DNA of 64,000 bases from Streptomyces violaceusniger (GCA_005405945.1 BJHW01000001.1:4154001-4218000), one strand, 5' to 3'. Positions 17,820 through 26,401 are shown, counted from the first letter of the stretch. Program-made: numbers and translations. The notes: generated by a model from the letters alone, not told the origin.

Positions 17820-18767
17820 GTGCTCGACGTGCTCTTCGCCGGCGAGGTCTTCTGCGACCTCGTCTTCGGCGGCATCCCCCACCTGCCCACCCCGGGTACC
17901 GAGGTGTACGCCGACCGGTTCGCCGTCTCCCCCGGGGGAACCGCGACCCGCGCCGTCGCCACCGCCCGCCTCGGCCTGCGGACCGGGATCCTGGGAGTGA
18001 TCGGCACCGACCTCTTCGGCGCGCACCTCGCCACCCGGCTCGAAGCCGAGAAGAACCTGGAACTCACCTGGCTGCGCCGCGATCCCGCCGTCCACACCCC
18101 GGTCACGGTCGCGGCGACCCAGGAACACGACCGCGCCTTCCTCACCTACGAGGAGAAGGGGGCGCTGCGCCCCGAGGTGTGGGAGGGCGAGCTGCCCGCC
18201 GTCCGCTTCCTGCAGCTCGGGATCGGACGGCCGCTGCCCGCCTGGGCGGCCGAGTTCCGCGCCCGTGGCACCCGGGTGGTGGGCGGCGTCGGCTGGGACC
18301 CCACCGGCCGGTGGTCACGGGATCTGCTCACCCGGCTCGCCGAGGTCGACGTATTCGTCTGCAACGCCGTCGAGGCGACGAGCTACACCCGCACCGGCAC
18401 GGTCGAGGAGGCCGTGAAGGTGCTCGCCGACCACGTGCCCGACGTCGTCGTGACCGATGGCGGGAACGGCGCGGTGGCGGTGGACGGCGCCACCGGCGAG
18501 CTGGTCCGGGTCGCCGTTCCCGGGGTAGCGGCCGTCGATCCCACCGGCGCCGGTGATGTGTTCACCGCGGGACTGATCACCGGCCTGAGCCACGACTGGC
18601 CCCTCGCCACCCGGCTCCGCTTCGGCGGACTGTGCGCCGCCCTGTCGGTACAGAGCCTGGGCGGCGCGAACAGCGCACCGCGGTGGGAGGCGATCGACGC
18701 CTTTCTCGAACGCATCCCCGGGATTCCGGACGCGGACCTCATCCGCATCCGTGCGATCAAGCCCTAG
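17820..18767 (+). CDS. PfkB-family carbohydrate kinase
   Basis: A 315-residue ribokinase-like sugar kinase. It opens with LDVLFAGEVFCDLVFGGIPH and SPGGTATRAVATARLGLRTG (substrate-binding GG), and near the C-terminus AVDPTGAGDVFTAGLITGL holds the catalytic Asp and anion hole. GTG 17820 follows AAGAGGCGG at good spacing. It is the first gene of the importer operon and would phosphorylate the incoming sugar. The exact sugar is not predictable. Confidence 0.87.
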   Translation: MLDVLFAGEVFCDLVFGGIPHLPTPGTEVYADRFAVSPGGTATRAVATARLGLRTGILGVIGTDLFGAHLATRLEAEKNLELTWLRRDPAVHTPVTVAATQEHDRAFLTYEEKGALRPEVWEGELPAVRFLQLGIGRPLPAWAAEFRARGTRVVGGVGWDPTGRWSRDLLTRLAEVDVFVCNAVEATSYTRTGTVEEAVKVLADHVPDVVVTDGGNGAVAVDGATGELVRVAVPGVAAVDPTGAGDVFTAGLITGLSHDWPLATRLRFGGLCAALSVQSLGGANSAPRWEAIDAFLERIPGIPDADLIRIRAIKP

Positions 18768-18959
18768 CGCCCACGGCCCGGCCGGGTCGGGTCGGCCCGA
18801 TCCGGCCCGGGTCGGACGACCTCGTCCCGCCACCTTCCTACAGCCACCGCCCCAGCCCCAGCCCCGACCGGCCGCACCCCCAGCCCGGGCGCCGCACCCC
18901 AGCCCCGACCCGCCGCACCAACCGCACCAACCGCACCCCAGCACCAGGAGGACCACCCC

Positions 18960-20340
18960 ATGGCCGAGAGAACCCCACGACACCCCCGTCGGCGCCTCAT
19001 CGCCGCGGCGGCGCTCGCGACCGGTGTCCTGACCGGTGTCGCGGCCTGCTCCCCCGGCCCCAGCGGCGGATCGGCCACCAGCGCGAAGACCTCCGGCCCG
19101 GTCTCCACCGACCCCGCCAAGGCCGGGAAGGTCACCCTCACCGTGTGGGACCAGAACACCGACCCGGGCGCCAACGCCTCCACCGAGGCGCTCAACAAGG
19201 CGTTCATGGCGAAGTACCCGAACGTCACCATCAAGCGCGTCTCCCGGTCCTTCGCCGACCTCAAGACCACCCTGAAGCTCGCGCTGTCCTCCGCCAACCC
19301 ACCCGACGTCGTCCAGGCGAACCAGGGCTACCCCGACATGGGCGCCTTCGTGAAGGCCGGGCTGCTCCAGCCGGTGGACCGCTACGCCAAGGCCTACGGC
19401 TGGGACACCGCCTTCCCGTCCCAACTGCTCGACCTCAACCGTTTCTCCCCCGACGGCAAGACCTGGGAAACCGGCAATCTGTACGGCGTCTCGCAGACCG
19501 GTGAGATCATCGGCGTCTACTACAACAAGGCCAAGCTGAAGTCGCTCGGCCTGCCCCTGCCCACCACGCTCACCGGCTTCGAGACCGCCCTGGCCAAGGC
19601 CAAGGCGTCGGGCCTGCAGCCCCTTTCCTACGGCGACGCCGACAAGAGCCCCGGCATCCACGTCTTCGGCGTCATCCAGGCCCTCACCGCCGGCAAGCCG
19701 GAGGTCCGCAAGCTCGTCTTCGACGAGGGCGACGCCAAGTGGACGGACTCCGGCTCCCTCAAGGCCGCGACCACACTGCGCCGCTGGGCCGACAAGGGGT
19801 ATCTGGGATCCGGATTCAACGGCAAGAGCAAGGACCAGGCCGTCGCCTCCTTCGGCCAGGGCAAGTCCCTGTTCCTCCTGGAGGGCACCTGGCAGTCCGC
19901 CGTCCTCGCCCCGAAGATGAAGAAGAACGTCGGCTTCACCGCGCTCAGCCCCGCCGCCGGGCAGCCCCCGCTCACCCAGGGCGGCGAGGGCCTCGCGTGG
20001 TCGGTGACCTCCAAGTCCAAGCACCCGGACGTCGCCGGCGCGTACATCGACTTCCTCGTCAACAAGAACGGCATGAAGGTCGCCGCCGCCCACGGCAACC
20101 TGCCGACCCTTCCCCGGCCGACTACAAGCCGGCACCCGGCACCGTCGACGCGGACATCCTCACCCGGTGGAAGGCCGTGAGCGAGAAGGACGGACTGCTT
20201 CCCTACCTCGACTACACCACCCCGACCTTCTACGACACCCTCACCGCCGCCGTCCAGGAGCTGACCGCCGGACACCTCACCCCAAGGCGTTCACCACCCG
20301 GCTCCAGTCCGACTACTCGTCCTTCCAGAACAGCAGGTAG
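18960..20340 (+). CDS. sugar ABC transporter substrate-binding lipoprotein (frame broken near 20113 and 20282)
   Basis: About 460 residues after repair, family 1 extracellular solute-binding protein. The Tat-like basic leader and lipobox read LATGVLTGVAACSPGPSGG; ATG 18960 has AGGAGG. Mature motifs include VTLTVWDQNTDPGANASTEA, YPNVTIKRVSRSFADL, PPDVVQANQGYPDMGAFVKA and QGKSLFLLEGTWQ. One added C near 20113 restores PPADYKPAPGTVDADIL, and a second near 20282 restores KAFTTRLQSDYSSFQ and the stop at 20340. The 192-bp gap before it is CCCCAGCCCCGACC-rich repeats without a gene. It delivers sugar to the two permeases downstream; no ATPase gene is adjacent, so a shared MsiK-type ATPase is likely. 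Confidence 0.88.
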
Positions 20341-20351
20341 ACCCCCACCTC

Positions 20352-21302
20352 ATGGCCGCCACCGCACACCGCCCGACGGCACGCAAGCGCCCGGCCGGCG
20401 CCCCCACCCGGGAGCCGGTCCGGCGCCGCGGCCGCGTCGTCCAGTGGAAGGGCTACCTCTACGCCCTTCCCGCCCTGATCGTCCTCACGGTCTTCCTGCT
20501 GGTCCCGCTCGGCCAGCTGGTGCAGATCTCCCTCTTCCACTGGGACGGAATCTCCGTCTCCACCTGGGCGGGATTCGACAACTACACCGAGATCGCCCGC
20601 GACCCGCAGCTACGCGCGGGCTTCCTCCACTCCTTCGTCCTCATCCTGTTCTTCTCCGTCATCCCGATCGCGCTCGCCCTGGTGCTGGCCGCGGTCACCA
20701 CACGGGCCGGCCGGCTGCGCGGCGTCTCCGTCTTCCGCGCGATGATCTTCCTGCCGCAGGTGGTCGCCATGGTCGTGACCGCCACCGCCTGGACGGCGAT
20801 CTACGCGCCCGACGGCGTGCTCAACACCGCGCTGCGCGCCATCGGCCTGGAGGCGGTCGCCCGCCCCTGGCTCGGCGACTTCTCCACCGCCCTGCCCGCC
20901 GTCGGGCTCATCGGCACCTGGCTGGAGATCGGCCTCTGCCTGGTGCTGTTCATCGCCGGCATCGGGCAGATCCCGGCGGAGCTGTACGAGGCGGCGAAGC
21001 TGGACGGGGCGGGCGCGGTGCGGGAGTTCTTCGCCGTCACCCTCCCCGGGCTGCGCGGGCAGATCACCGTCGCGCTCACCCTCACCGTGATCGCCGCCCT
21101 GCGCACCTTCGACCTGGTGTACGTCGCCACCCACGGCGGCCCGGGCAACGCCACCAGCCTGCCCGCCTACGAGGTCTACAACCGGGCCTTCGGCACCGGC
21201 CAGGTCGGCTCGGCCTGCGCCATCGCCGTCACCCTGACCGCGGTGATCCTCCTGCTCACCTTCCTGATCACCAAGGTCCAGCCACAGGAGGACGAGACGT
21301 GA
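20352..21302 (+). CDS. sugar ABC transporter permease (MalF-like)
   Basis: A 316-residue integral membrane permease with a basic cytoplasmic N-terminus and six predicted segments, the first being GYLYALPALIVLTVFLLVPL. The EAA loop that docks the ATPase is EAAKLDGAGAVREFFAVTLP, with the conserved G at its usual place. It starts 11 bp after the lipoprotein stop, and its TGA overlaps the next gene's GTG (GTGA). Confidence 0.9.
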   Translation: MAATAHRPTARKRPAGAPTREPVRRRGRVVQWKGYLYALPALIVLTVFLLVPLGQLVQISLFHWDGISVSTWAGFDNYTEIARDPQLRAGFLHSFVLILFFSVIPIALALVLAAVTTRAGRLRGVSVFRAMIFLPQVVAMVVTATAWTAIYAPDGVLNTALRAIGLEAVARPWLGDFSTALPAVGLIGTWLEIGLCLVLFIAGIGQIPAELYEAAKLDGAGAVREFFAVTLPGLRGQITVALTLTVIAALRTFDLVYVATHGGPGNATSLPAYEVYNRAFGTGQVGSACAIAVTLTAVILLLTFLITKVQPQEDET

Positions 21303-22120
21303 TCTCCGGCCGCGAACGGGCGCTCAACTACGCCATCCTCACCCTCTTCGCCGCGCTGGCCCTGCTGCCGCTGATCGGCGTGGTGTCCTCCGCGCTGACC
21401 CCCGCCGCGGAGTCCGGGCCCTCCTTCACCTGGCCTCGCCACCTGGACCTCGGCAACTTCTCCACCGCCTGGCGCCAGGGCCACTTCGCCACCTATCTGA
21501 CCTCCAGCCTGCTGGTCGCGGTGTCGGTGGTGGTCCTGACGGCCGTCCTGGCGATCCTGGCCGGCTTCTCCTTCGCGCACTTCGACTACCCCGGCCGATC
21601 AGTCCTCTTCTACGTCACCCTCATCGGGCTGATGGTGCCGCCCGAGGCCTTCGTCATCCCGCTCTACTTCAACCTGCGCGACACCGGACTCACCGACTCC
21701 TACTGGTCGCTGATCCTCCCGCAAACCGCCCAGTCCCTCGCCTTCGGCGTCTTCTGGATGCGCAACTTCTTCCGCTCGGTGCCGGTCAGCGTCATCGAGG
21801 CGGCACGCCTGGACGGGGCGTCCGACTGGCGACTGCTGTGGCGGATCCTGGTACCCACCAGCCGTCCGGCGCTGGTGACGATGGCGATGCTGGTGTTCAT
21901 GTGGACCTGGAACGAGTTCCTGCTCCCGCTGGTCATGATCACCGACGAGAGCAAGCGCACCGCGCCGCTCGGCCTGGCCTTCTTCCAGAGCGAGCACACC
22001 ACCCAGTACTCCGTGCTGGCGGCCGCGTCCATCATCGTCGCCCTGCCGGTCGTCGCCTCGTACGTCTTCCTCCAGCGGCACTTCATCTCCGGCATGCTCT
22101 CGGGCGCGGTGAAGGGCTGA
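21299..22120 (+). CDS. sugar ABC transporter permease (MalG-like)
   Basis: A 273-residue permease. GTG 21299 follows ACAGGAGGACGAG and overlaps the preceding stop. Six membrane segments are visible, beginning NYAILTLFAALALLPLIGVV. The EAA loop is EAARLDGASDWRLLWRILVP, and the C-terminus RHFISGMLSGAVKG is typical of this subfamily. It ends the operon, and a strong hairpin follows 24 bp later. The long open frame joining it to the end of the binding protein is a frame-break artefact. Confidence 0.9.
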   Translation: MISGRERALNYAILTLFAALALLPLIGVVSSALTPAAESGPSFTWPRHLDLGNFSTAWRQGHFATYLTSSLLVAVSVVVLTAVLAILAGFSFAHFDYPGRSVLFYVTLIGLMVPPEAFVIPLYFNLRDTGLTDSYWSLILPQTAQSLAFGVFWMRNFFRSVPVSVIEAARLDGASDWRLLWRILVPTSRPALVTMAMLVFMWTWNEFLLPLVMITDESKRTAPLGLAFFQSEHTTQYSVLAAASIIVALPVVASYVFLQRHFISGMLSGAVKG

Positions 22121-22143
22121 ACGCGCCATAGGACCAAACGGGA

Positions 22144-22172
22144 GAACGGGGGCCGCCGCGGGGCCCCCGTTC
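22144..22172 (+). terminator. terminator of the sugar ABC operon
   Basis: An 11-bp perfect stem GAACGGGGGCC / GGCCCCCGTTC (22144-22154 with 22162-22172) closes a 7-nt loop. Confidence 0.85.
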
Positions 22173-22196
22173 CCGTGTCCTCGCAGGTACCGACTA

Positions 22197-22404
22197 GCCG
22201 TCGGCCTGGGACCACACGGTCGCCTCGGCCGTGACGCCGGTAGTGAAGGACCTCGTCGGCAAGGTCGGCAACACCACCCGGTGCGAGCTCACCGCGGACG
22301 ACGGCAGCACCTTGGGCGTATCGGTCACGGTGTCCTCCGTCGACGGCGACCAGGTCAACTTCGACGTCAAGGCAGACGACACCGCTTCCCCGGCCGCGAA
22401 CTGA
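22197..22404 (+). pseudogene. DUF4333-like C-terminal remnant
   Basis: The frame reads SAWDHTVASAVTPVVKDLVG, NTTRCELTADDGSTLGVSV and TVSSVDGDQVNFDVKADD and stops at 22404. Conserved Cys after a short helix, then a G-x-S-x-x-V-x-V strand pair, is the pattern of DUF4333 domains on actinobacterial lipoproteins. An in-frame TAG sits immediately upstream, so the lipoprotein leader is missing. A GTG at 22231 could start a 57-residue product, but a remnant is more likely. Confidence 0.5.
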
Positions 22405-22493
22405 CCCGCGCCGTGCCCCACCAGGGCTCCGCTGTCCACTGGACGCGCCGGGCCCGGCGGTCGCCGAGGGCCGCGTGTCCTTCTACGTCTACG

Positions 22494-22937
22494 TCAGCCG
22501 ACCGGAAACCGAACCACCCAACGCCGCTGCCACGGCGTCTCGACGGCCCGGGGGTGATGGTGGGCGCGCGCCCAGGCGACAGCGTCCGCCGGGGCCACCC
22601 CCGCCAGGACGGCCAGGCAGGCGATGACGGTCCCGGTCCGGCCGACGCCACCCCCGCAGGCGACCTCGACGGGCGTGCCCGCGCGGGCCCGCTGGTGCAG
22701 CGCGCGAATCCGCCGCACGGCCAGGTCGCGGTCACGGGGCAGCCGAAAATCGGGCCACTCGACCCACGCGCGCTCCCACTCCAGCTCCCCGTCGTGCCGC
22801 TGACGCAACCGGGTGGACCCCAGATACAGCCCGAACCCGGGCAGCGGCCCCTCCGGCCGCGGATGCCGCAGACCGCGCCCCCGAACCCAGCAGCCGTCCG
22901 GCAGCCGCAGGGCACCCCGCAGTGGTGCGTCACTCAT
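22494..22937 (-). CDS. dual-specificity/tyrosine phosphatase-like protein
   Basis: About 147 residues. The P-loop is EVACGGGVGRTGTVIACLAV, with the catalytic Cys and Arg of C-x5-R, although the usual His before Cys is Ala. A candidate general acid lies in VEWPDFRLPRD. The family is common in Streptomyces as a stand-alone small phosphatase. ATG 22937 lies inside one of two 25-bp tandem copies (22930-22979); the upstream copy's ATG starts a 10-codon reading frame that terminates on the real start. Confidence 0.7.
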   Translation of the reverse strand: MSDAPLRGALRLPDGCWVRGRGLRHPRPEGPLPGFGLYLGSTRLRQRHDGELEWERAWVEWPDFRLPRDRDLAVRRIRALHQRARAGTPVEVACGGGVGRTGTVIACLAVLAGVAPADAVAWARAHHHPRAVETPWQRRWVVRFPVG

Positions 22938-22979
22938 CGCGTCCCGCCCCCGATTCACTCATCGCGTCCCGTCCCCGAT
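22930..22979 (-). repeat. 25-bp tandem duplication spanning the phosphatase start codon
   Basis: Two adjacent copies (22930-22954 and 22955-22979) differ at one base, and each contains GGGACGCGATGAGTGA when read leftward. The period is not a multiple of three, so the first ATG is out of frame with the gene and ends at a TGA overlapping the second ATG. Confidence 0.75.
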
Positions 22980-23139
22980 CCGAAGCGTCCGACCACTGCC
23001 GACGCGCCGTCAACCTCCTCACGCATACCCATACGTGCACTCTGGACGCGCTTCGCACATTCTCTCAAGGCTCCCACCAAGGCCTCCCCCGGTGCGCGAC
23101 GCGACCGCGCGCACGGGCGTCCGGGGCAACGAGGACCGA

Positions 23140-23364
23140 CTACACCTCGCCGGTCGCGAACAGCTCGAGGTGCCCGCACTCGGGGCAGCGGTACGCCACT
23201 ATCTGCCGCCGGGGCCGGCCCGTCCGCTTGGCGCCCCCGAAAAATCCCCGCTCCATCGCGCCCTCGATCCAGCGCGCGTACCCACGCGAGTGCTCGCCGG
23301 CGTCCTCGATGAAACCTTCCGCCAGGCCGACGGTGCCGCAATGGGTGCACGTGTTGTTGTCCAT
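23140..23364 (-). CDS. small zinc-ribbon protein, 74 aa
   Basis: Starts MDNNTCTHCGTVGLAEGFIE. A second knuckle, YRCPECGHLELFATGEV, ends the protein, giving a C-x2-C...C-x2-C zinc ribbon around a basic middle (GYARWIEGAMERGFFGGAKR). A nucleic-acid-binding or structural role is possible but unproven. The start used is the ATG directly before the first knuckle; a longer in-frame extension has no recognisable content. Confidence 0.6.
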   Translation of the reverse strand: MDNNTCTHCGTVGLAEGFIEDAGEHSRGYARWIEGAMERGFFGGAKRTGRPRRQIVAYRCPECGHLELFATGEV

Positions 23365-23562
23365 GCCGTGAGTGTAGGAGGCCAGGGCGGACCCGTAGCC
23401 GTCGGCTCCTGCCCGGCACCGGCGCTCGCCAGCAGCCGTCCGGCAGGTGAGAACGCGACCGCCTCGAGGCCGCAAGCTGCCCAAGCCGCTGACCACGTCG
23501 GGCGATGAGTTTCGCGGATGTCGGAAGTCCCTATACGGGAACCCAGAGAAGGGAAGAGCGGC

Positions 23563-23855
23563 ATGTCGCTGATCGTTGCCGGTAAGTTGTACGTGGATCC
23601 CAAGGACAGGGACCGCTTCATCGAGGGCACCGCCCCATCGTGGAGGCGGCCCGCGGCCGCCCGGGCTGCCTCGACTTGTCCATCTCGCCCGACCCGATCG
23701 AGCCGGGCCGCGTGAACAACTTCGAGCACTGGGAGTCGCAGGAGGCCCTCGACGCCTTCCGTGCGGTGGCCCCGCGCCCCTCCGTATCCGTCGACATCAA
23801 GGACGACCAGGTACTCAAGCACGAGATCTCGCATACCGGGCCGCCCTTCGACTGA
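23563..23855 (+). CDS. antibiotic biosynthesis monooxygenase (ABM) domain protein (frame broken near 23634)
   Basis: About 97 residues after adding one C near 23634. N-terminus MSLIVAGKLYVDPKDRDRFI; after the repair PIVEAARGRPGCLDLSISPD, then VNNFEHWESQEALDAFRAVA and an H-E-I-S end. This is the ferredoxin-like ABM fold, including the conserved E-x-W after N. Such small proteins act as cofactor-free oxygenases or quinone-related enzymes; the substrate is unknown. ATG 23563 has GAAGGGAAGAG. Identification is by pattern rather than a unique motif. Confidence 0.75.
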
Positions 23856-23937
23856 TGGATTCCGCCGGAGACGTCGCCACAATGAGGGTTGGCAGGTTCC
23901 CGCGTGTCCTTGGTGAACCTGCGACTAGGTTTGCGGG

Positions 23938-24590
23938 GTGACTGACACCCCCTACCTCGCCGCGGTCCGGGAGTCGTACGACACCGTGGCCGCCGACTAC
24001 GCGGCAAGCGTCAAGGCCCCTGCCGAACTGGATCCGCTGTCGCGCGCGATGCTGGCCGCGTTCGCTGAACTCGTGCGGGCAACCGGGCGCGGACCGGTCG
24101 CGGACGTGGGGTGTGGTCCTGGCAAGGTGACAGCACACCTGACGGAGCTGGGGCTCTCGGCATTCGGTATCGATGTGTCGCCGAAGATGATCGAACTGGC
24201 CAGGGAGGCTCATCCGAACCTCCGGTTCGCAGTGGGCTCTATGACGGCGTTGGAGATCGGCGACCACGATCTGGGCGGCATTCTGGCGTACTACTCCACT
24301 CACCACACGCCCCCAGAGTTGCTGCCGGTCGTGTTCGCCGAGTTCCACCGCACCCTGGCGCCCGGGGCCGCCTGATGCTCGTCTGCCGCGTCGGGAAGGC
24401 TGAGCACCTGCGTCGGACCCTTGCCTATGGGAACCACCCGGCGCATTTCGAGTCCTACCGGCTGCCGGCGGATCGAATCTCCGAACTGCTGGAGGACGCC
24501 GGGCTCATTGTCAGCGCGCGACTGGTGCAAGCGCCCGGCGAAGGGATCAAGGGGACGATCGCCAGCTTCATGGCTCGCAAACCGGAATAG
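23938..24590 (+). CDS. class I SAM-dependent methyltransferase (frame broken near 24365)
   Basis: About 217 residues after adding one G near 24365. Typical small-molecule methyltransferase: VRESYDTVAADYAASV, motif I VADVGCGPGKVTAHL, motif II GIDVSPKMIELAREAH, and after the repair GGRLMLVCRVGKAEHL. The C-terminus (GLIVSARLVQAPGEGIKGTI) is the last beta-pair. GTG 23938 is the start. It has no operon partner, and the substrate is unknown. It may mark the last core gene before the decayed island. Confidence 0.85.
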
Positions 24591-24600
24591 CAGGCTGACC

Positions 24601-24616
24601 GGCGGCAGCTGCCGCC
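24601..24616. terminator. 16-bp perfect palindrome after the methyltransferase gene
   Basis: GGCGGCAGCTGCCGCC begins 10 bp after the methyltransferase stop and is the likely terminator. The following 220 bp up to 24838 hold no recognisable gene. Confidence 0.55.
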
Positions 24617-24838
24617 AGGTGTGGCCCGAGATGGCTACCCGGAACAGACGGCACACCCACCCCGGCATCCGCCGCGCCATCGACAAACGCCTCTTCACCC
24701 CCGCTTTGTCGGCGGCCGCGCCTGGCTGTATCGATCGGCAGGGGAGTTTGGAGGTGGGCCGCTGGCGCGTGTCCTGTGCCCTGTTCAGAGCACCAGCGAG
24801 CCACCGGTCTATGGGGCCGGGGTGCTGGCGAAGCAGAG

Positions 24839-24952
24839 TCAGACCGCGAGTACCAGCAACGCGGGGACTCGGCAGAGCAGCAGTCCCAGCCGGGTTGCGC
24901 GGAAGACGAACAGCACGGCCCGCTCGGTGGGGACCTGGCGTCGGTGCCTCAT
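24839..24952 (-). CDS. small basic/hydrophobic protein, 37 aa, coupled to the upstream small gene
   Basis: MRHRRQVPTERAVLFVFRAT, then a hydrophobic tail with two Cys-rich turns (RLGLLLCRVPALLVLAV). Its ATG overlaps the TGA of the preceding gene (ATGA). A basic head with a membrane-like tail could be a small membrane peptide. No family recognised. Coupling is the main support. Confidence 0.4.
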   Translation of the reverse strand: MRHRRQVPTERAVLFVFRATRLGLLLCRVPALLVLAV

Positions 24953-25143
24953 GCGAGCTCCTCCGCTCGGGCCTGCCTGGCGGCCTCCTCGTAGGCGTGC
25001 AACAGCTGCTCGCCGGTCTCGCACCCGGCACCGGGCGTCCGGCAGGCCAGGCAGCCTGCGGCGTGCTCGATGGCCGCGCGCCACGCCTCGTCGGTGAACG
25101 GGTCCTTGGTCGTCTCCTCGGCGGTCTGCTCGGCCGCCGTCAA
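24949..25143 (-). CDS. small protein with a C-x2-C-type motif, 64 aa
   Basis: TTG 25143 overlaps the TGA of the upstream remnant (TTGA), and the stop overlaps the next ATG, so it sits in a tightly coupled set. Acidic N-terminus TAAEQTAEETTKDPFTDEAW, then AAGCLACRTPGAGCETGEQL and a helical end. Three cysteines (C-x2-C-x6-C) suggest a small metal or disulfide site. Such coupled short genes are common in Streptomyces integrative elements; that link is inference. Confidence 0.5.
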   Translation of the reverse strand: MTAAEQTAEETTKDPFTDEAWRAAIEHAAGCLACRTPGAGCETGEQLLHAYEEAARQARAEELA

Positions 25144-25268
25144 CGGGACCTGCCCCGCTCGAGGGCACGGCGCCTTGCGGCGGCCTGGGCCACTGTGTCG
25201 CTCGGGTAGTCCCGGGCGTGGGTCGGGCAGGCGTAGACGGTCGCGCGGGCGACGCTGCCGCTGCGGTT
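25140..25268 (-). pseudogene. C-terminal remnant of a small integrative-element-type protein
   Basis: The frame VARATVYACPTHARDYPSDT and AQAAARRRALERGRSR ends at 25140. ACxxHARDYP resembles C-terminal knuckles of small proteins in actinomycete conjugative elements. Its 5' part is missing and the sequence upstream becomes transposase in another frame at about 25261, so a transposon remnant has replaced the beginning. Confidence 0.4.
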
Positions 25269-25965
25269 TCGGTGCGGTCGCTGGACGGGCCGTGGTCGCG
25301 CGGACGTTGCGAAACCCCCGCCGCACCCGGGCGGGGGTGAGTCGACGGGGCTCGGCCGGTCGTTCCCAGGGGCGGCGGAGGTCCTCGGCGAGGGCCGGGC
25401 GAGGCGGAGCTGGGTGTGGGCGACGATGAGGAGCCAGGTCCACAGGTCGGCGGTGTCCGCGTGGCGGACCTTCGGGGCGGTCCAGCCAAGGGTCTGTTTC
25501 ATGAGCCGGAAGGTGTGCTCGAGGTCGAATCCGCGCAGGAAGGACTGCCACCAGTGCTCCACGTCCGCCGGTGCGGCGGCGGTGGCCGAGCACCACAGCC
25601 AGACCGGTTTCGGGTCACGGTCGCCCGGCAGGCGCTCGACCTTCAGGCGGATCAACGTGCCGTGCAGGATGGGCCGTTCCTCTCTCGTGTGGTTCAGCCA
25701 GGGGCCGCGGTGGGTGAGCCGCGGGTGCATCCGGTCCCAGGCCATCGCCTCGGCCTTGCCGTAGCGGGTGGTGTCCGTGACCGTGGTGACCTCGGGTTCG
25801 TGCCAGCTGTCGGGCTTGGCGAAGGTCAGGACACCGCCGTGCCGGCGCGGCCGTCCGCCCTTCGGCCCGGAGCGGGCGGGGCCGGGGTCACGGAGCATGA
25901 CGCGGTCCGAGCGCAGGCGTCCGAGCAGGGCGACGGGCAGGTCCGCCAGGATATGGGAGAGGTGG
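25261..25965 (-). pseudogene. truncated transposase, NF041680/IS701-like C-terminal half
   Basis: Recognisable order: LADLPVALLGRLRSDRVMLR, HGGVLTFAKPDSWHEPEVTT, TDTTRYGKAEAMAWDRMHPR, LTHRGPWLNHTREERPILHG, DPKPVWLWCSATAAA, FDLEHTFRLMKQTLGWTAPK and HTQLRLARP. After one added C near 25392 it continues LAEDLRRPWERPAEPRRLTP and ARVRRGFRNVRA. This matches the C-terminal DDE region of a transposase group abundant in Streptomyces. The N-terminal half is absent: homology stops at about 25965, where a different inverted repeat begins. The C-terminal tail is replaced by a small gene remnant. It is non-functional. Confidence 0.8.
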
Positions 25966-25966
25966 C

Positions 25967-26275
25967 TGAGAAGCTGTGTCAGATCCGGTGATCTAGGCAC
26001 TCGGTGCCTGACGGGTCGGCGGTGGTGTTTGGCTCGGGGTAGGTGTTTCGGTAGTTCAACGGGGTCTGCTTTCGGCCTTGTTGGCTTGGCGGGTGGTGTT
26101 GCTGGTGGTGCGGGGAGGAGTGTGTGGGTTGTAATGCCGGGCTGGGGTTCCGCAGCCGACGCAGGACGCCGACGCTTCGGTCCGTGCTGGGACAGGCGCA
26201 TCCCACTTCTCACTACAGCCCGGCAGGCACGGAGTGCCATAGATCACTGCTGACGGGATCTGAAACAGCTTCTCA
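25967..26275. mobile_element. about 309-bp segment bounded by imperfect inverted repeats (possible MITE or IS-end pair)
   Basis: TGAGAAGCTGTGTCAGATCC reads inward from 25967, and TGAGAAGCTGTTTCAGATCC reads inward from 26275 on the other strand. Similarity continues for about 50 bp on each side (TGATCTA, GGCACTC-GTGCCTG, CGGG), with an 8-bp insertion in the right arm. The interior is T/G-rich and codes for nothing I recognise. The left end coincides exactly with the transposase truncation. No target duplication is evident. Confidence 0.55.
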
Positions 26276-26369
26276 ATCGAGCTCACAGCTCGGTGCATCC
26301 GGCTCGGCCGGAAGAATGTTCTGGACGCTACTCGGCCCGTGCATGGCGCCGATGCCCACACGTGCGTAT

Positions 26370-26401
26370 AGCCCCCCACCTCATCCTGGAGGTCGGGGGC
26401 T
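26370..26401 (-). terminator. hairpin downstream of the lectin-like gene
   Basis: A 13-bp stem with one mismatch (26370-26382 with 26389-26401) closes a short loop, 26 bp beyond the stop at 26427. Confidence 0.65.

Noticed and set aside
18315..20135. 606-codon leftward frame opposite the sugar operon
   Set aside because: Antisense shadow of PfkB and the binding protein, glycine/valine/arginine-rich with no motifs.
19739..22120. 793-codon frame merging the binding protein with a permease
   Set aside because: It passes through the first permease gene out of frame; only the last 273 codons are real, starting at GTG 21299.
23938..24590. Methyltransferase as a pseudogene
   Set aside because: One added G near 24365 restores a full domain, in line with the window-wide error pattern.
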